Shown here: piece after piece, positions 45,851 to 59,300 of the stretch | Numbering within the stretch: position 1 is the first letter of the stretch | Layout: the number at the start of each line of letters is the position of its first letter | Assembly: GCA_003586115.2 (NCBI GenBank) | Contig: QVOM02000001.1 | Location: forward strand, 11,903,253-11,967,252 | Direction of reading: 5' to 3' | Origin: Salvator merianae | Lineage: Eukaryota; Chordata; Lepidosauria; Squamata; Teiidae | DNA length: 64,000 bases | Translations under genes and position numbers: made by a program | Notes under the pieces: model-generated | The model's input: only the letters and a program-made list of their open reading frames with translations | Told to the model about the DNA's origin: nothing | The model's database searches: none

Positions 45851-46559
45851 AGGAAGCATGTGAAAAAAACCAAAGGGAAGAGGGTGGGCACTTCCTACAT
45901 ATGGGTACTTTTGCAAGAGTTGCATATTAGGCCCAGGTATGCCTGACATATCTTAGAGGTTGTCTGACATAAAGCTGATTGGATGGAATCCCCAGGGAAA
46001 ACAGATGGCTCAGGCTGATTGGCCGGAATTCCCAGGGGTATTGTAGATATGTAAATAGTATAAATGTGGTAGGTTGTACAGGTCAGGGCACTCCTGAAAA
46101 GAATACGGATGTGATCACACAGAATAAAAGTGGTGGGTTTGGGATGTAACTGACACCTAACGGACAATTTTTTTAAAAAGAATATTTACTGTGTCTCCAG
46201 GATTCCAATTATCCATCCCTTCCACAGACAGAAAAGAATAGCTCTCTGGGAGAGAGTCTTGTTGGGATGAATGGGGTGGGAAGCTAAATAAATGGCTGCT
46301 AGGGTCCAACCAATAATGGCAGTATCCGGTGAACAGCCGGCACTTGTTGCTATGGCTTTGAGGTGACAAATCAGGCAGGATTTTCTTTTTGTGTTTGAAT
46401 GCTTGTTTTTTTGGACAGGTACACAAGGGGTGCATTTGCAAAAGAGCTATTTGAAAAGAGCCCAGTGTGATCACAGCCTAAGTTATTACACTGAAAGCAC
46501 TTGTTCTATAATAACTTGTTCTTATGAACTCCGGGTCCAATTGTTATTTACAGTGGCTG

Positions 46560-46830
46560 AGCTGAACAACACATTGTGATTCCGTAAGGAAATGACAGAC
46601 AAGGTAAGAACCCAGGTTTGCCCCAGGATTGCCTCCTGCCATTTGGCAGGGGCAGCAAGAGGTGAGAGTGGGTTCTACACAAGACCCCACAATTTCTTCT
46701 CACTGTCTGGAAGCATCCTAAGACAGACACAGACGAATGTGAACGCAGAGAAGGGCATCAGATCTTACCAGCAGTGGATCTGCCAGAAGTTCCCACGGTC
46801 AGCCATAGTACAGCTATATAAGCCCAAGCT
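46560..46830. mobile_element. E-family DNA transposon fragment (inverted)
   Basis: 'gacaaggtaagaacccaggtttgccccaggattgcctcctgccatttggcaggggcagcaag' corresponds to the reverse complement of the 52,980-53,040 block. The apparent donors on both strands (46,605 plus, 46,775 minus) are therefore best read as transposon sequence. Confidence 0.4.
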
Positions 46831-46855
46831 CTGAAACATTTGTTAAGAGTCAGGG

Positions 46856-47130
46856 GGCCTTTCTGCACTTTTCACTAGTGGGCGTGGTGTGGCTGCATGT
46901 TGCTGCTGTGGCTGCACAGTCAGGCCATGTGTCCGGTGACCACAACAGTGGCTGGATGTTTCCCCAGACACTGTCATGGCGCTGGCACCAGCATTCTCAC
47001 CGTGAGTGCTGGAAGCCCATTGCCGGGATGTTCCAGCCCACGCAGTACAAACGGCTTTCACACTGCGGGGTCTGTTCTACCTTAGAACAGGATAATTATC
47101 CTGTTCAAAGGTGGAAAGTGCAAAAAGGCC
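46856..47130. mobile_element. non-autonomous DNA transposon (copy B1)
   Basis: Left end GGGGCCTTTCTGCACTTT and right end AAGGTGGAAAGTGCAAAAAG plus GCC are inverted repeats. The interior 'ggctggatgtttcc', 'gagtgctggaagccca' and 'gataattatcctgttc' blocks are shared with B3. CAG flanks both ends, a possible 3-bp duplication. Confidence 0.75.
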
Positions 47131-48431
47131 CAGAATTTCAAATTAAACTGAAAGATCAAGATGGACTCCCATATCTTTATAGCTAGGTGTTAACTTTCTG
47201 CATATAGAGTACAGTCTGGCTCAGAGAAAGTCTATCAAACAGACATAAGAGAAAGAGGTCAACAATAAGATCAGTCTTGTTCTAGAGCATACTCTAATAA
47301 CTCATGGCTCTCCAGATATGGCGGAGTTACTACTCTTATCAGTCTCTATGGTAACATCCACATGATCCACAGAGTCTGTCAGATGAAGTCTAGGACCATG
47401 GGAACCACACATCCACATGATCCCCGGGAGCCATGCCTCCAGGGAATGTGCTGGCTACAGAGACCTTGAGCCTGACCTGCTCCCAGGCACCACACCCAAG
47501 GGTGCTCCACCTAGAGATCACTTTAAAGTAGTCTTCCTTATGGGCCAAGGCTGCATCTCATTCCTGCTGTGGACATGGACATCTGACAGTAGCACCCCAC
47601 CCTGGTCCTAGCCTGATCAGACAGAAATGGTTTTGGGAGTGTGCACCAGGAGGGCATGGTGGGGAAGCAGCTAGTCAACTTGGCCTGTGGTCAGGGATGA
47701 TGGCAGTTGTAATCTAGTGATACTGTCTACCTCTTCCCCCAGAGACTGCACAGGCCAAAGATCACAGTGATTGGATAAATTCCCCAGAAAATTCTGGAAA
47801 CTCTCTAGATCTGAGAGCTTCCAAAGGCAGAGCATTCTAACTGCCCTGACACTAACGCAGAGCCTCTAAGGACGTATTCTAAGGATACCAAAAGGGGAGC
47901 CTCAGAGGCACCTCAGAGAGACAGTGTGTGGCACTCATGTTTCCAAGCCTTCTCTAAGTGACCTTTTCTAGCAGGGAATGTTTATAATGGCGGGAGGGAC
48001 AAACAAATGTCATCCTGAAGCCTTCTCTAAGCTGCCTCAAAGATGCCTTTTTTGCTGTGACTGATCACAACCAAAGACACATGTCAATGTGCTTTGGTCC
48101 TCTGAGGAGTCCATTCTTTCACCATTCTCTGAGCGTTTTAGTTTCTTGAGGTTCGGTATAGATTTACTGATACATGCAGTCTCTTTTCCTTTCAACCACA
48201 TTTGTGTTTCACTAATAAATGAATAAATAAAAAGCAAGAGCCTAAAAGGACATTTTAAAACAAGCCATAGGACAGTTATTAAACTAATCACCCTAGGCCA
48301 GTCATTTCATTCTAATACATAGTTATTTGATATCAAGGCTCTCAAACAGAACAGAGCTGTGCAAGGACTTTTTGAAAACCTGCCTTATATACATACATAC
48401 AGGCAGTTAACTATTTTTAAGATTAACAAAT
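47131..48431. other. unassigned sequence
   Basis: No gene recognised. Repeated 'catccacatgatcc' words at 47,354 and 47,410 suggest a local duplication. Confidence 0.35.
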
Positions 48432-48610
48432 GCCATTAACTTATTTATTTGATTGAATTTATACGTTGTGCAAGACAAACTTTCTCATGGCAGTAAGCAA
48501 TAATAAAGGAATAGCATGACATTCATATTGGAATTACTGTAAGCCAGGATTATACCAAACTGAATAAATAAATTAAAGATTAAACTAGCTGAAAGAGAAA
48601 GTCTTTTCCT
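48432..48610 (-). mobile_element. LINE/SINE 3' tail (minus strand), weak
   Basis: 'cttatttatttgattgaatttatacgttgtgcaag...ctcatggcagtaagc' resembles the inverted L2-type tail at 2,920. Nothing more can be assigned. Confidence 0.35.
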
Positions 48611-48782
48611 TATGTATGAGCAAGGACACAACAATGTTGCCAAACAGCTATCCGTTAGGATGACGCTCCATAGATGGGAACCACCATCAATAATTAACTC
48701 ATCACACTGTTGTGGGAGTTGGCATTCTGATAAAGCAGAAGATTACCTTAAAGATCAGGGGGAAACAACAGAGAGAAATGAG

Positions 48783-49164
48783 TCTGTGTGCACTTGCAAC
48801 TAGTAAGCATCAGGGACACTCCCTAGTCAAGTGCCTCTGCACTTTGCCGAGGCCCTTGCAACTGGGAGCAGACTGCAGTTGCTCCTGATTGCTACCAGCT
48901 ATAGAGCACAAAATTGTGCTCCACAGTTGTACCAGGAGCAGCTGGACTGCTCCCGACACAGTGCATTTGCACCCACTTCTAGGTGCAAATGTACAGCTTC
49001 ATGGCCTGCCTGCACCTGCACCGTTGCACAGGACTGCTGGTTGCCATGGCAGTGGCTGGAAGCTTCCCAGCTGCCGTCGTAGAACACCAGCAGGATGCCA
49101 GCATTCACACAGCAAATGCTGGTATCCTGCCGAACATTCCAAGATGGAAAGTGCAAAAAGGCCC
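48783..49164. mobile_element. non-autonomous DNA transposon (copy B2)
   Basis: The right end GATGGAAAGTGCAAAAAGGC matches B1. The left end GTCTGTGTGCACTTGC is decayed. The interior 'ccatggcagtggctggaagcttcc' and 'gcattcacacagcaaatgctgg' are shared with B1 and B3. Confidence 0.65.
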
Positions 49165-49552
49165 TAAGTTAAAGAGACAAGAGGTGGGGATTATTTGCAT
49201 GTGAGATGCACAGGCATAAAAAGTTACTGTCCTTACCAAAGAATTTGGGTAGATGCTAGAACATCATATTTTGACCCAGAGATCATTAACTCCTTTCTTT
49301 GTATTTTAATGAGGCCATCCAGGCAAATTTTGTTGGCCTTCAAAGCACCTCAAACAACAAAGAAAGTAGATACTTTCTGGAGTGCACAGAGAGGTTTAAA
49401 ATTCACCAGTATCCTCAACCTGAAGAGGATGGAACTCATCCTTCCCACATCTTGAGACTGGTAACCCCATCCTCATTTGGCTTGCATGCCTGTGCTTGGT
49501 TTCTGTACCTGTGTACAAGAGTGTGAAAGCGTCGCATTCACCTTTGGTCATA

Positions 49553-49774
49553 GGCTGTGTTCACAGTGAAGTTTTAATCCAGCTTCAGTCCAACTTCAGA
49601 ATTATAGAACACATCAGCAAAGTGACTGTTCATTTTCCGTCCACATTATTTAACCTAAAGCTAGATTTTCTGAGTTAGTTAATGCCAAAAGCAAACAGCT
49701 TCTCACTTTGTTGATGAGTGTTCTCATTCTGAAAGTGGACTGAAGCTGGATTAAAATTTAGGTGTGAACATGGC
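49553..49774. mobile_element. 222-bp MITE with ~45-bp inverted ends (copy F2, intact)
   Basis: The left arm begins GGCTGTGTTCACAGTGAAG and continues TTTTAATCCAGCTTCAGTCC. The right arm, reversed, is GCCATGTTCACACCTAAATT followed by the same TTTAATCCAGCTTCAGTCC. It is the uninterrupted relative of F1. Confidence 0.85.
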
Positions 49775-51245
49775 AATATATAGCAATGATAAACAGCCCA
49801 AAGAATAAGAAACCAGCAAGTCACCTCTGTTCTGCTCTGTCAACATGTGAAGACTGCCAGCATGTGGATGATGACATCACAGATTCTTTGTGGCAAAGAG
49901 GAAATCCCGGAGCAGGAGGGAATCTCTGGAAGAAAGGCAAATTATGAATAAGAGGCTGATTAACTCTGAGAGGCAAACAGCATCAAAGGGTGATTATTTC
50001 TCTGGGGATTATAATATGCCAGATGTTTGAAATGGAGGCCAGATGTTCATTCAGTATTCTAGGTGTACTGAAGCATCAACACGAGAAAGAAAGGGAGAAA
50101 GAAAAGCGCATGCCCAGAACTACCCACTGTGAGGGAGTACAAATAACTAATGGCTTGGAAGGGCTCTCATTGTTGGAAACATGCTGACTTACCAGCTGCA
50201 GCTGCCACCCTGCGCTGTAAAAAGTGGTAGGGAGATAATCATAGTGTAATGCCATGCAGTGTCTCTCAGGATAAAAGGAAGCCTGACCGGAACACAATGG
50301 GATCTATCTCCTAAGATGTAGCCCTATTGGGGAGGAATAGGGGAACCGGAACATTCTAGAGTAGGGAGTCTAGAAAGATTTTAAACGATTTATCTTTCAC
50401 TCCTCCCTGTATCAATTAACTGATAACTTTATATGTAACTTTTGTCTGTGTGAGTTGCTACACCTCTGTGACAGCTAGGAGTCTAAATACTGAACTTCTG
50501 GGTTTACATAGATATCAAGGAACTGAAACATTAAATCTTTGCCCTTTTGAACAAGTCATGTTTGGCTGTATTCCAAGAACAGAGAAGCCCAGACCTTCCT
50601 ATTTACAGCGATGTTAACTCACCTCAAGAATCCTTCTCAAGGTTAGCATGATAGGAGGCTGTTAGCTGCCATTTTAAATGTCTTCATTTTTAAAGAAAAT
50701 ATTTTGCCTTCCTCACAAACCAAATCTATGAGTCCCCATTACATATCCTCTCAGGGAGTGGGACTGAAGGCAGACTTGTCCTCTCAGGCTGAAGAAATTT
50801 GCTCAACATTGAAGGAACTAATGGCCCACAAACATGGCTGTGCTAAATGCAGTGGCCTCTTGTATATACTACTTTCCTTCAGCAGTACAAAGGAATGTTT
50901 ATAGGTAGCCTATAAACTACCTAGTTGTTTCTATTATAGAGAATCCTTCTTTAGGGCAGGAAGCTGTACCTAGAAAGACTTCAGTTTATTTCAGACCTAA
51001 AATTGTTGGTAACAATCCTGCCCTACTCTTTTCTCCGTATTCTCTATGAAAGGGACACCTCCTTGTGCTTTTCCAGTTGCCTTCAACACTTAGAATATAT
51101 CTCTGTTTAAAACTCATTGCTCTTATAGTTTTTATTCTCTGCTTATGTTACAGCATTATAATATGCAAGCAAGAAGCATACAAGAAAGCTGACATTTAAA
51201 ACAGAACTTTGTGAAAATAATGTGTCCTCCATTCTGTAAGACCAA
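49775..51245. other. unassigned sequence
   Basis: No gene or assigned repeat. The frame at 50,704-50,904 lacks support. Confidence 0.35.
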
Positions 51246-51580
51246 GGGCCTGTTTGCACTTTAGTGTTAGTGAGCATCTGGACACTCACTAGCACAGTGC
51301 ATCCACATTTTGCAGAGGCCCTAGAGATCAGGAGGGTCTGCAGAAATTGCACCTACTTCCAGGTGCAAACACTGCAGTCACACACTGCATTCCCAGTCAC
51401 CATGGCAGCAGCTGGATGTTTCCACATGGCGGGCGGGCGGCATTTGCACTGTGAGTGCTGGAAGCCCATTTCTGGGCTGTTCCAGCCCTCTCAGAGCAGA
51501 TGGCCACCACACCGAGGGAACAGTTCTACTTTAGAATAGGGTAATTATCCCATTCTAAGGTGGAAAGTGTGAAAAGGTCC
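51246..51580. mobile_element. non-autonomous DNA transposon (copy B3)
   Basis: Left end GGGCCTGTTTGCACTTTAG and right end AAGGTGGAAAGTGTGAAAAG are inverted repeats. The interior shares 'catggcagcagctggatgtttcc' and 'gtgagtgctggaagcccatt' with B1. Confidence 0.75.
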
Positions 51581-52944
51581 TAAATTTCAGATCAGCATGG
51601 AACAAAACAAGGTAGCCATTCTGCTCACTTAAGGCAGCATTAACAAGTCAGCCTTGGGTGGCAAAAATAGCAACTTCTGCATGCGTGCCTTTGGCGCATG
51701 CCATGATGAATATATCTGGCCTGGAGAAAGTATTCAGGGCCAGGAATCAGGTGGGCTTGGGCATATTGGGCTGGTGGCTCTCTGCTCAAAGGTAAACCTG
51801 GCCTACATTCAAAGCTGAGGAAGTTACAAGCTGGTACAGGCCAGAGAAATTTTAGCTGTACCCTCAGGAATGGCCCTGGAAGCAGGCCATCTTCCAGAGT
51901 TCAGCAAAATGTTGCCAGGCTACAGAATGGACTATGGGCATTCCTGTTTCCACTGCCTGTTGGCACAATGGTGGCAAAAACTGGGACAGAGCCTGGCTCA
52001 TGAGCAGTCTCTTTTTATTGGTCTCCCAGTAGAGAGCTCCTGGGTGTGGATTCCATGCACAGCAGTGGGCCATGTATGAGCCCCTGCAGCCACTATACAC
52101 CAAGGAAGACTGTGCCCTTCTTTGACACATAATGGTGTGGGAAGTCCACAGTCCCAGCACACCACTGCCACGGTCCACAAGAACTGTGCAGATATTGCCA
52201 GTATTTGCAAGCTTTCAGGTTTCACGGCTCTTGCAGTGGGTGGTCTAGAAAGTGAGGCAATCTTGCTTTTATAGAAGATAAGCTATTTCCAAATCGAAGC
52301 CTTTTTTTAAAAAAAAGAAGTTTGTGGTACGACTTCTGCATATTTATTCAGATAAGTCTAGATAAATATGCAGCAGATTTCAGCCTTAATGTAAATAGCC
52401 ACCAGCTTAACAGTAAGCAATCCAAAATGCAAAGATCTGCACATACCAATCACAGTGGGACACAGTACATCTAACACAGTTCACCAGAGGTACCCATGGT
52501 AACAACAAGGAAAAAAGTCAAAAAGCCTCCTCAATCTCTTCTTAACTAACACCATCATTTAGTAGAGTTAAGATCCATTTGTCACTTGAGAATGATCACT
52601 CCCTTTATCTGTGTAGTGTGATTATGCTGTTTCAGGGCTCCTGCTTGCACTATCCCCTGATAAGTACAACAGGGCCACCTTGTATAACAGATGGATTCCG
52701 TTTAGGGAAAACCTTCACTTAATGTGAAAATGTGTTACGTGAACGATAGTTTCCCATCTCTTCACAAGCATGTCAATTTATCCATCTCTGCCAGTCCTAC
52801 CATTTTTATAGTCCACTCCTCAACAGCTGGTATCTTTTCTAGATGCATTTTTTAAAAGTATGAAATATCATTCCGTCCTTCAAACTCTTTCATTTAAGGC
52901 ATTAAATAACTCTTTCTTTTAAAGGATTTTAATGTTACTGAGAT
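51581..52944. other. unassigned sequence
   Basis: No gene recognised. Minus-strand frames at 51,864-52,225 overlap each other without domain evidence. Confidence 0.35.
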
Positions 52945-53400
52945 CAAGGCTACCTCCAAACAGCAAGAGGCAATCATGGAGTCCCACAGTTGTTTCTTGC
53001 TGCCTTTGCCAGATGTGGGAGGCAACCACAGGCTCTTATCTGTGTCTGTCTGCTGCTTTCGTGATTGTTCCTCTTGAAAACACACGTATACTAACTAAAC
53101 ACCTGTCCACTTCCCTTTGATTTTTTCTCTTGTGTTTGACTAGTATCTGGGTATTTTCAAGAGGAACAATCATGGAAACCGCTGGAAGACACAAGTAAAC
53201 GTTCGCTATTACAGGAAACCCAATGCCATTGCTGGATTTCCCATAATAGTGATGTTTCAGGATATCACCTTGATATCCCAGAAGTATATTTGGAATGTCA
53301 CAGATGCATACAGTCCCAGGAGAATCATGGGTCTTAACCCATGCTGGTGCCCCAAGATCACCTGAGCGAGCTAGCAGTACTAAATGTCAATTGTGACACT
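52945..53400. mobile_element. non-autonomous DNA transposon (copy E3)
   Basis: Opens AAGGCTACCTCCAAACAGC (compare E1). It contains 'gtttcttgctgcctttgccagatgtgggaggcaaccacagg' and 'ggaaacccaatgccattgctggatttcccataatagtgatg', shared with E1/E2. The right end is unclear. Confidence 0.55.
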
Positions 53401-53743
53401 GCAAGAAAACTTGAATTTTTGTGTTTTCATGGGAGCATTTTGTAATACAAAACTCTGAAGCACACTGACAGACCCTCAGTCAGTCAGCTTAAGTTCACGT
53501 TCTGCAACACCTCTTTCCCTTTAAAAGTACTTTCACCCCTACCAGCTTTATAACAAAGTGACTGAGGGAATCTATGAAATTCTACATTACAATGATAAGT
53601 CAGTTTATAAGAAGTTAAGACAAATGCAAGTCTGTATATCTTGCTCATAAAATATTTTCATTTTTAAAAATAACCAATTATATTATTTGGAGGAGGGCTC
53701 AAGTTTTATTTTTATTTTTGGTCAGTGGCCTCACTGTTCTAAG

Positions 53744-53870
53744 GGCAATTCTGCACTGGCTGGAATACTGGACCAGCAAGCTTACTAAGAACCTCCCTTC
53801 CACATGCTGGTGTGGTCTAGGGGGAGCCTCATCCAGGGCCTAGCCAGAAAACTGGGTTGATAAGTTACCT
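53744..53870. mobile_element. C-family DNA transposon, left-end fragment
   Basis: 'gggcaattctgcactggctgg' and 'cctcccttccacatgctggtgtggtctaggg' match C4/C5 left halves. The right end is missing. Confidence 0.45.
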
Positions 53871-53989
53871 TCTTCCTCCTCTGGCACTGCATATGGGGGA
53901 GGGGAAGAACTACAGACATATTGGGCTGTTCCTTGCTTTTCTGAGGAGCTTTTGGTGATGAAACAGGTCAGGAGATGACTAGAGGGCAG

Positions 53990-54960
53990 GTACTGTACAA
54001 GTAATCATGAAGGTAATTGAGCATGTGTGAAGGCACATAATTGTGCCTATACTGTGGCAATGAAGGCTGTGAAAAAGACTTATCTCGCAGCCTCCACTGC
54101 ATCCTCAAATAGTTGTCCAGTAGAACTTTTCTAAGTGGTTAAGGGGCAGTTGTCATCTGGTCCTGGAAATCCAGTATTAGAACCCTCAGAAGCCTGTTGT
54201 GATAAATTTGCAAAGTATTTTGTGGATAAAATCACTCATCTTCATGCCAACTTAAGCACCTCCATTTAGGTACTACCTAGTGAGGTGTTCAGTGAACGGT
54301 CTCGTCTGATTTTGTGAGAACACTTTCAGTTTTTAAGGCCTGAGGATGTGGACAAAATGCTTGTGGCTGTCTGACCTATGACATGCATTTTGGATCCTTG
54401 CCCATCTTGACTTATCAGAGCTATCAGGGAGGAGCTGACTGTGCACCCAGGGAGTGGTAAATGTATCTTTGTGTAAGGGTGTAGTCTCACCCAGCTTGAA
54501 AGAGACAATGGTCCATCTACTCCTGAAAAAGCTCTCCCTGGACCCAGAGATTTGTTCTAACTAATGTCCAGTGGTTAACTCCTGTTTTCTGAGTAAGATA
54601 CTGGAGAAGGTGGTGGCAGTGCAATTACAGATGTTCTTGGATGAAACTGATTATCTGGATCAATTTCAGTCTGTGTTCAGGCCTAGGATTGGGACAGAAT
54701 CAGTCTTGGTTGCCCTGATGGATGACCTATTGTGGAAGAGAGACAAAGGGACTGTGATTCTGTTGATCCTGCTTGATTTTTCAGTGGTTTTTGATACTGT
54801 AGATCATAGAATCTTCCTGGATTACCTATATGGGATGGGAATGGAAGGCAGTGTGTTAAAGTGGTTTTGTTCCTGCCTGTTGGGTGATTGTGCTTCAGTG
54901 GCCTGACATCTGAGTTTTGGTGTCCTCCAGAGCACTATTTTATCCCCAATGCTATTTAAT
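53990..54960 (+). mobile_element. L2-type LINE ORF2 remnant with reverse-transcriptase motifs
   Basis: The best frame (54,571-54,906) reads SKILEKVVAVQLQMFLDETD, YLDQFQSVFRPRIGTES, then ILLILLDFSVVFDTVDHRIF (RT motif with the first catalytic Asp region), then LKWFCSCLLGD. It ends at a TGA; the SILSPMLF-like region follows in another frame ('agcactattttatccccaatgctatttaat'). The upstream 54,060-54,300 is the decayed linker before the RT. Confidence 0.9.
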
Positions 54961-55954
54961 GCTATCCACTCACTAGGCCTTCTGGGAGGACTTGTGGTGC
55001 TCTACTCCAGAAGGCATAGTAGGTCTCATGGAAGAAAGATACTGGTCTCTATGGTCTTACATAGACTATACAGCTTGTGATCATGGACTAGAGTGGACCC
55101 ATAGGAACCAGATAAGTACTACACAGATGTGATGTGTTATGGTGAGGTATGGCCTGGGAATTGGTGGGGTGTGATTGGGGAAGGGGGGAGGCTGTGGCAT
55201 AATCCCTAGAGAGGCCTGGGTGCAACTGGGGAGGGAGGGAAGTCATATCTATGGGGAGTATCATCAATGGTCAAGAAAGTCAATGTCCATGTCTCTAAAG
55301 ATGTGATTAATAAAATATTGGAAAACCACTGGATCTGAACTTTAACTGAAGGACATTACTAAATATTCAAAATAGCCATACCTGATATTGAAAGCAGTCT
55401 TCTAATCATCTATCTCCAAAATGTGTATGCAGTGATAGACCTCCTATAGGTCCAGTTTTGTGAACATTTTGGCTTCCTGGAGCTAATCACTAAGATCTCC
55501 TATTAGTGGGAATGGATATTTAGTTTTGACTGAAACCTTGTTTAATGTCCTGTAACTGAGGCAGAAATGGAGTTCCACGCTTTTTTTTTTTTTTAACAAA
55601 AAAACAGTGGTGCAGCAATAAGCAAGAAAAATGGGCAAATAAATCAGTGGATTGTTTTTTATCCAAAAAGTCCTTCAATTCTGTGTGCTCTCGTTCAATC
55701 ATGGGATACAAATGGCAAGTGGAAAGATCTGCACCTTGGAGCACTCCAATGCTGCAATTGTATGGATGAGGAGTGGCAGCCTCTTTCCCACAACAAGTCA
55801 GCAAAATCTTCGTAGAAATTCAATAGGACCTGGCAGGCCCCTCGTGCACAGCATCATTGACTAATCAGGTATTATTTTCCACTTGTGGTACTTCCAAAAA
55901 CTCAGCTGTCAGTTCTTTCCCTCTCAGTGACAGACTTTTATCAGGATCAAATCT
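54961..55954. other. unassigned sequence
   Basis: No gene recognised. A T12 run at about 55,583. Confidence 0.35.
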
Positions 55955-56345
55955 AATCAATATTTGTTTGTTTGTTTGTTTGTTTGTTGCATTTCTATCC
56001 TGCACCATACCCAAAGGTCTCTGGGTGGGTTACAACAACAAAAACAAAAAATAAAATGGACACATTAAAAATAATAACAGTGCCTGAAAGAGGGGAGGGG
56101 AAACTGTTCCTCAGTCAAAGGCCAGGGTAAATTGGTGCATCATCACAGATTTCCTGAACCTATGAATTGAGGACACCTGACATATCTCAGGAGGAGACTG
56201 TTCCATAGTCAAGGGGCTGCTGCTGACAAGGCCCTATCCCAGGTCCCTACTTCCTTAACTACTGAAGGTGATGAAACAACCAGGAGGGCCTCCCCTGCAG
56301 ATCTTAAGGTGCAGGCTCCATATCACTATCAGATCATAGTCATTA
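55955..56345 (-). mobile_element. L2-type LINE 3' end with (TTTG)n tail
   Basis: A TTTG repeat (55,965-55,987) precedes the inverted L2 3' end 'cctgcaccatacccaaaggtctctgggtgggtt' and the decayed C-terminal ORF2 region 'gttccatagtcaaggggctgctgctgacaaggccc', collinear with 14,955-15,240. Confidence 0.8.
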
Positions 56346-59300
56346 AGCTCATCAATGCCAAACAGAGCCAAATAATAAATATGGTACATTCATAATTGTA
56401 ATACTTCCTGAGGATGGGTGATGTGAGCTTTGAGTGTGACAGCTCGACATGTCACTAGTCCTTCAGTTTCCTCTCAACCTTCATTCTTAGGTGGCTGTGA
56501 TGTACATGGATGTCTGTGCTTCCAGGAGTGCTAGTCAGGATGCAGCCGTTCCATTGGGGACAAAACTAGACTGACTCAAAAGGACAGGTGCCTCTACCTC
56601 TGAGCCATTGCTATTTAAGTGGAAGTTTTGAAATTCTGGAACCTGTCTGCTAGCCTGGTTTGGACCCAAGTTGGAGGACTGAGACTATGTCCTTCACCAT
56701 GGACCCAACCCCAGATTATGATTCTGTTGTTGTCACCCTAAGTCATGGAATTTTCACTTGTCCAGCACAACAGCATTTCTTCCAAGACTTGTCCTCAGTG
56801 CTAACTGGGAATTCTGCTCAAAGTTCTTGTTTCTACACTAGCAACTGGGCCATTTCTGCCTTAGAGATGTAGAGTTCTAGGTCCTGATGTTCTGCCAAAT
56901 AGTGGAATATGGCCACCTGGGTGTTCACAAGGCTTAGCAATATAAGATAATCCTTCCAATAGCATCTGGGCCATACCTGAGCCCAATTGGTGATTTCTTA
57001 TTCTATCAAATTCACCATACTGGGCCCTAAGCATCCAAGGTCAGAATCATTATAATTGTTCAGCAGTTAACTTGTGGTTGATTGATAAGAAACCATGTTG
57101 GCAATTGAAAGTAAAAGGCTTTATACTCCTACGATGTTCCCTCCCATTCCAGCTTTGCCAGTCTGTATAAGATAGCTACTCCCCAAATATTCCATGATAC
57201 TTCTTAGTTTCCCATAGCTCATACAATACATCAAAAAGCTAACTGTCACTCAACACTTTCCCATGCAGTGGAAAAAAAGCAGGGTCCACCAGATATTCTA
57301 GGATGGAGCATAGGGAAGTCAAGATAGAGGCTAAGGGCAAAACTAAACCATTTTGTCACTGGTGGAGTGGTTGTTGAAGTGAGAGTAAATGCAGTAGATG
57401 CACTTACTCCCACTCTGCCTTTCAAGTGCTCAAATTAGTACTTAGGGTAGGATGGTGGCTGGATGAGTGTAGGACAATGAGGATGCTGCATTTGATCAAC
57501 TGTCAACTTGGCCACTGCATTGCCATCTAACAAGCTTTCTGATTCCTGCTTCCACATTTCATTGACCCTGCTTTTCTCTTGTTGTAGAGGTATGAAGATG
57601 GCCAGTAGAATTCCAAGGTCATTACTACCGAGAGAAACTGAAGAGTGAGGAAGAATGTTTATGTAGTGATTGTTGGATGACCATGTACTAACCGTAGGAT
57701 GTTGGTGAGAAACTACTGAGGGATATATGTGTTTGCTGGTGCTCATTTCTGTGTGACCTTTGATCAATAAATGCTAACATGCTGCTACAGAAGCAGGTCC
57801 CTGTGTCTGTGTATTTGGACCTGTACATGGTGATCTTGACACCAACACAACCAATGCAGCATGAGAGTGTGGGGTCATGCAGAACCTGCACACTTGTAGA
57901 AGTATGTGCACAGTCATGTGAATCTTACCTGAGTCAGCATAAATGTCTGACACACATGTGGAGTTGTGGAGTATCAGCCAGGTTTGAGGTGGTCTTGCCC
58001 TGGTCTACCACTATTTGGACTTTACCTGGTTGGGACATTCAGTAAGACTCACTTAAAAGATTTTAATGACTGGATGCATGCACACAGGGAAAGGGCAGAG
58101 AATTGGAAACCACACTTTTAGAGCTTAACAAGCCAAAATAATAGTTTAAAATGGGCTCATAATAGGCTGTGATCTCTCTTTCCCCATTAACCCCCCAAAG
58201 GAGTTTCTAAACCTCTGTTTCTGGATGCACATTAGGTTATGCTTCTGATAATCAGCTTCTCAGAGTTTAAGTATCCTCTGCTCCTCTGCCTTTGAAAACT
58301 GGTCTATAGCTCCACAAACATTAGGGTCACCATATGGAAAAGAAGACAGGACTCCTGTGATTTTCATAGTTGTACGGAAAAGGAAATTTTAAAAGGTGTT
58401 GCTTACATTACAGATAGAAATAAGGAGATCAGGTTACTTCTGTGCCATGAAAAGTTCTGCTTATTGGTATTCGCAAATCAAGCAGCTGTTGAAGATATTG
58501 GAGAGAAGTCAGACTAGTTTCCCCCCCCCCCTTCCAGTCAGCTGGTAATCCTAGGTCTAAAACTTAACTTCTTGCAGAAGATTGCTTGTACACATAACTA
58601 CCATATTGCTTGCGTTGAAGTGCTCAGACATTTGACTGGCAACTGTGAATGAAATGAATCTGCAGGGAGCGCTATGCTCTTCAGTCTGCACAGAGAATAA
58701 GGAACAGTTCTCTACGAACAATGCTCAGAAGAGAGCACAGCGGCCTGCCAAGAAGTCCCTGCATACGCGCGGAAGTTTGGTGAAAATGCGGATTGCGTGC
58801 CCAGCATCGGGCTCAGGGTGGTTGTGCGACAGTTGGAAGTGAAGATAGGGAGGCTAGGCATAGCTTAAGTTTTGTCCTCCATACCAGGGAAGAGAAAAAC
58901 TGGAGCTGAGAAGGGTAGGGTGTGTAAAATCAGCCTCTGCTGCTTGCGCTGAAGAGACACATCTGCTTCTCATAAAGCCAGAGAGTGATTAACGCTCGCT
59001 GTTAAATGTGTGAAGTGCAACGAAAGGAATGCAGAAAACTGCTTGGGACTGGTCTCCCTTTGCCAGCTTCCCCACCCATCTACTTCATCTCATGCAAGCC
59101 GGGCTGGAAAGGTTGCCATGGGGTGGTGTAAAGCTGGCCTTGCAGTCAGCAAGCACAGTTGGTGGGGGCTGTCCCGCCTTTCTCTCTATTTGCATAATTT
59201 GAGGAAAAACCTAAAGGCCTGCATTAAAAACATCCTGGCTTGTGTCTTCCTGTCCATCACCTCAGGATTCAAACAGAATGCCTTCAAGAGCGTCTCTTCC

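Noticed and set aside
46594..46775. ATGACAGACAAG|GTAAGA on plus and ATGGCTGACCGTGGG...TG|GTAAGA on minus, looking like first exons
   Set aside because: The surrounding sequence matches the inverted E-family transposon; the splice sites are part of the repeat.
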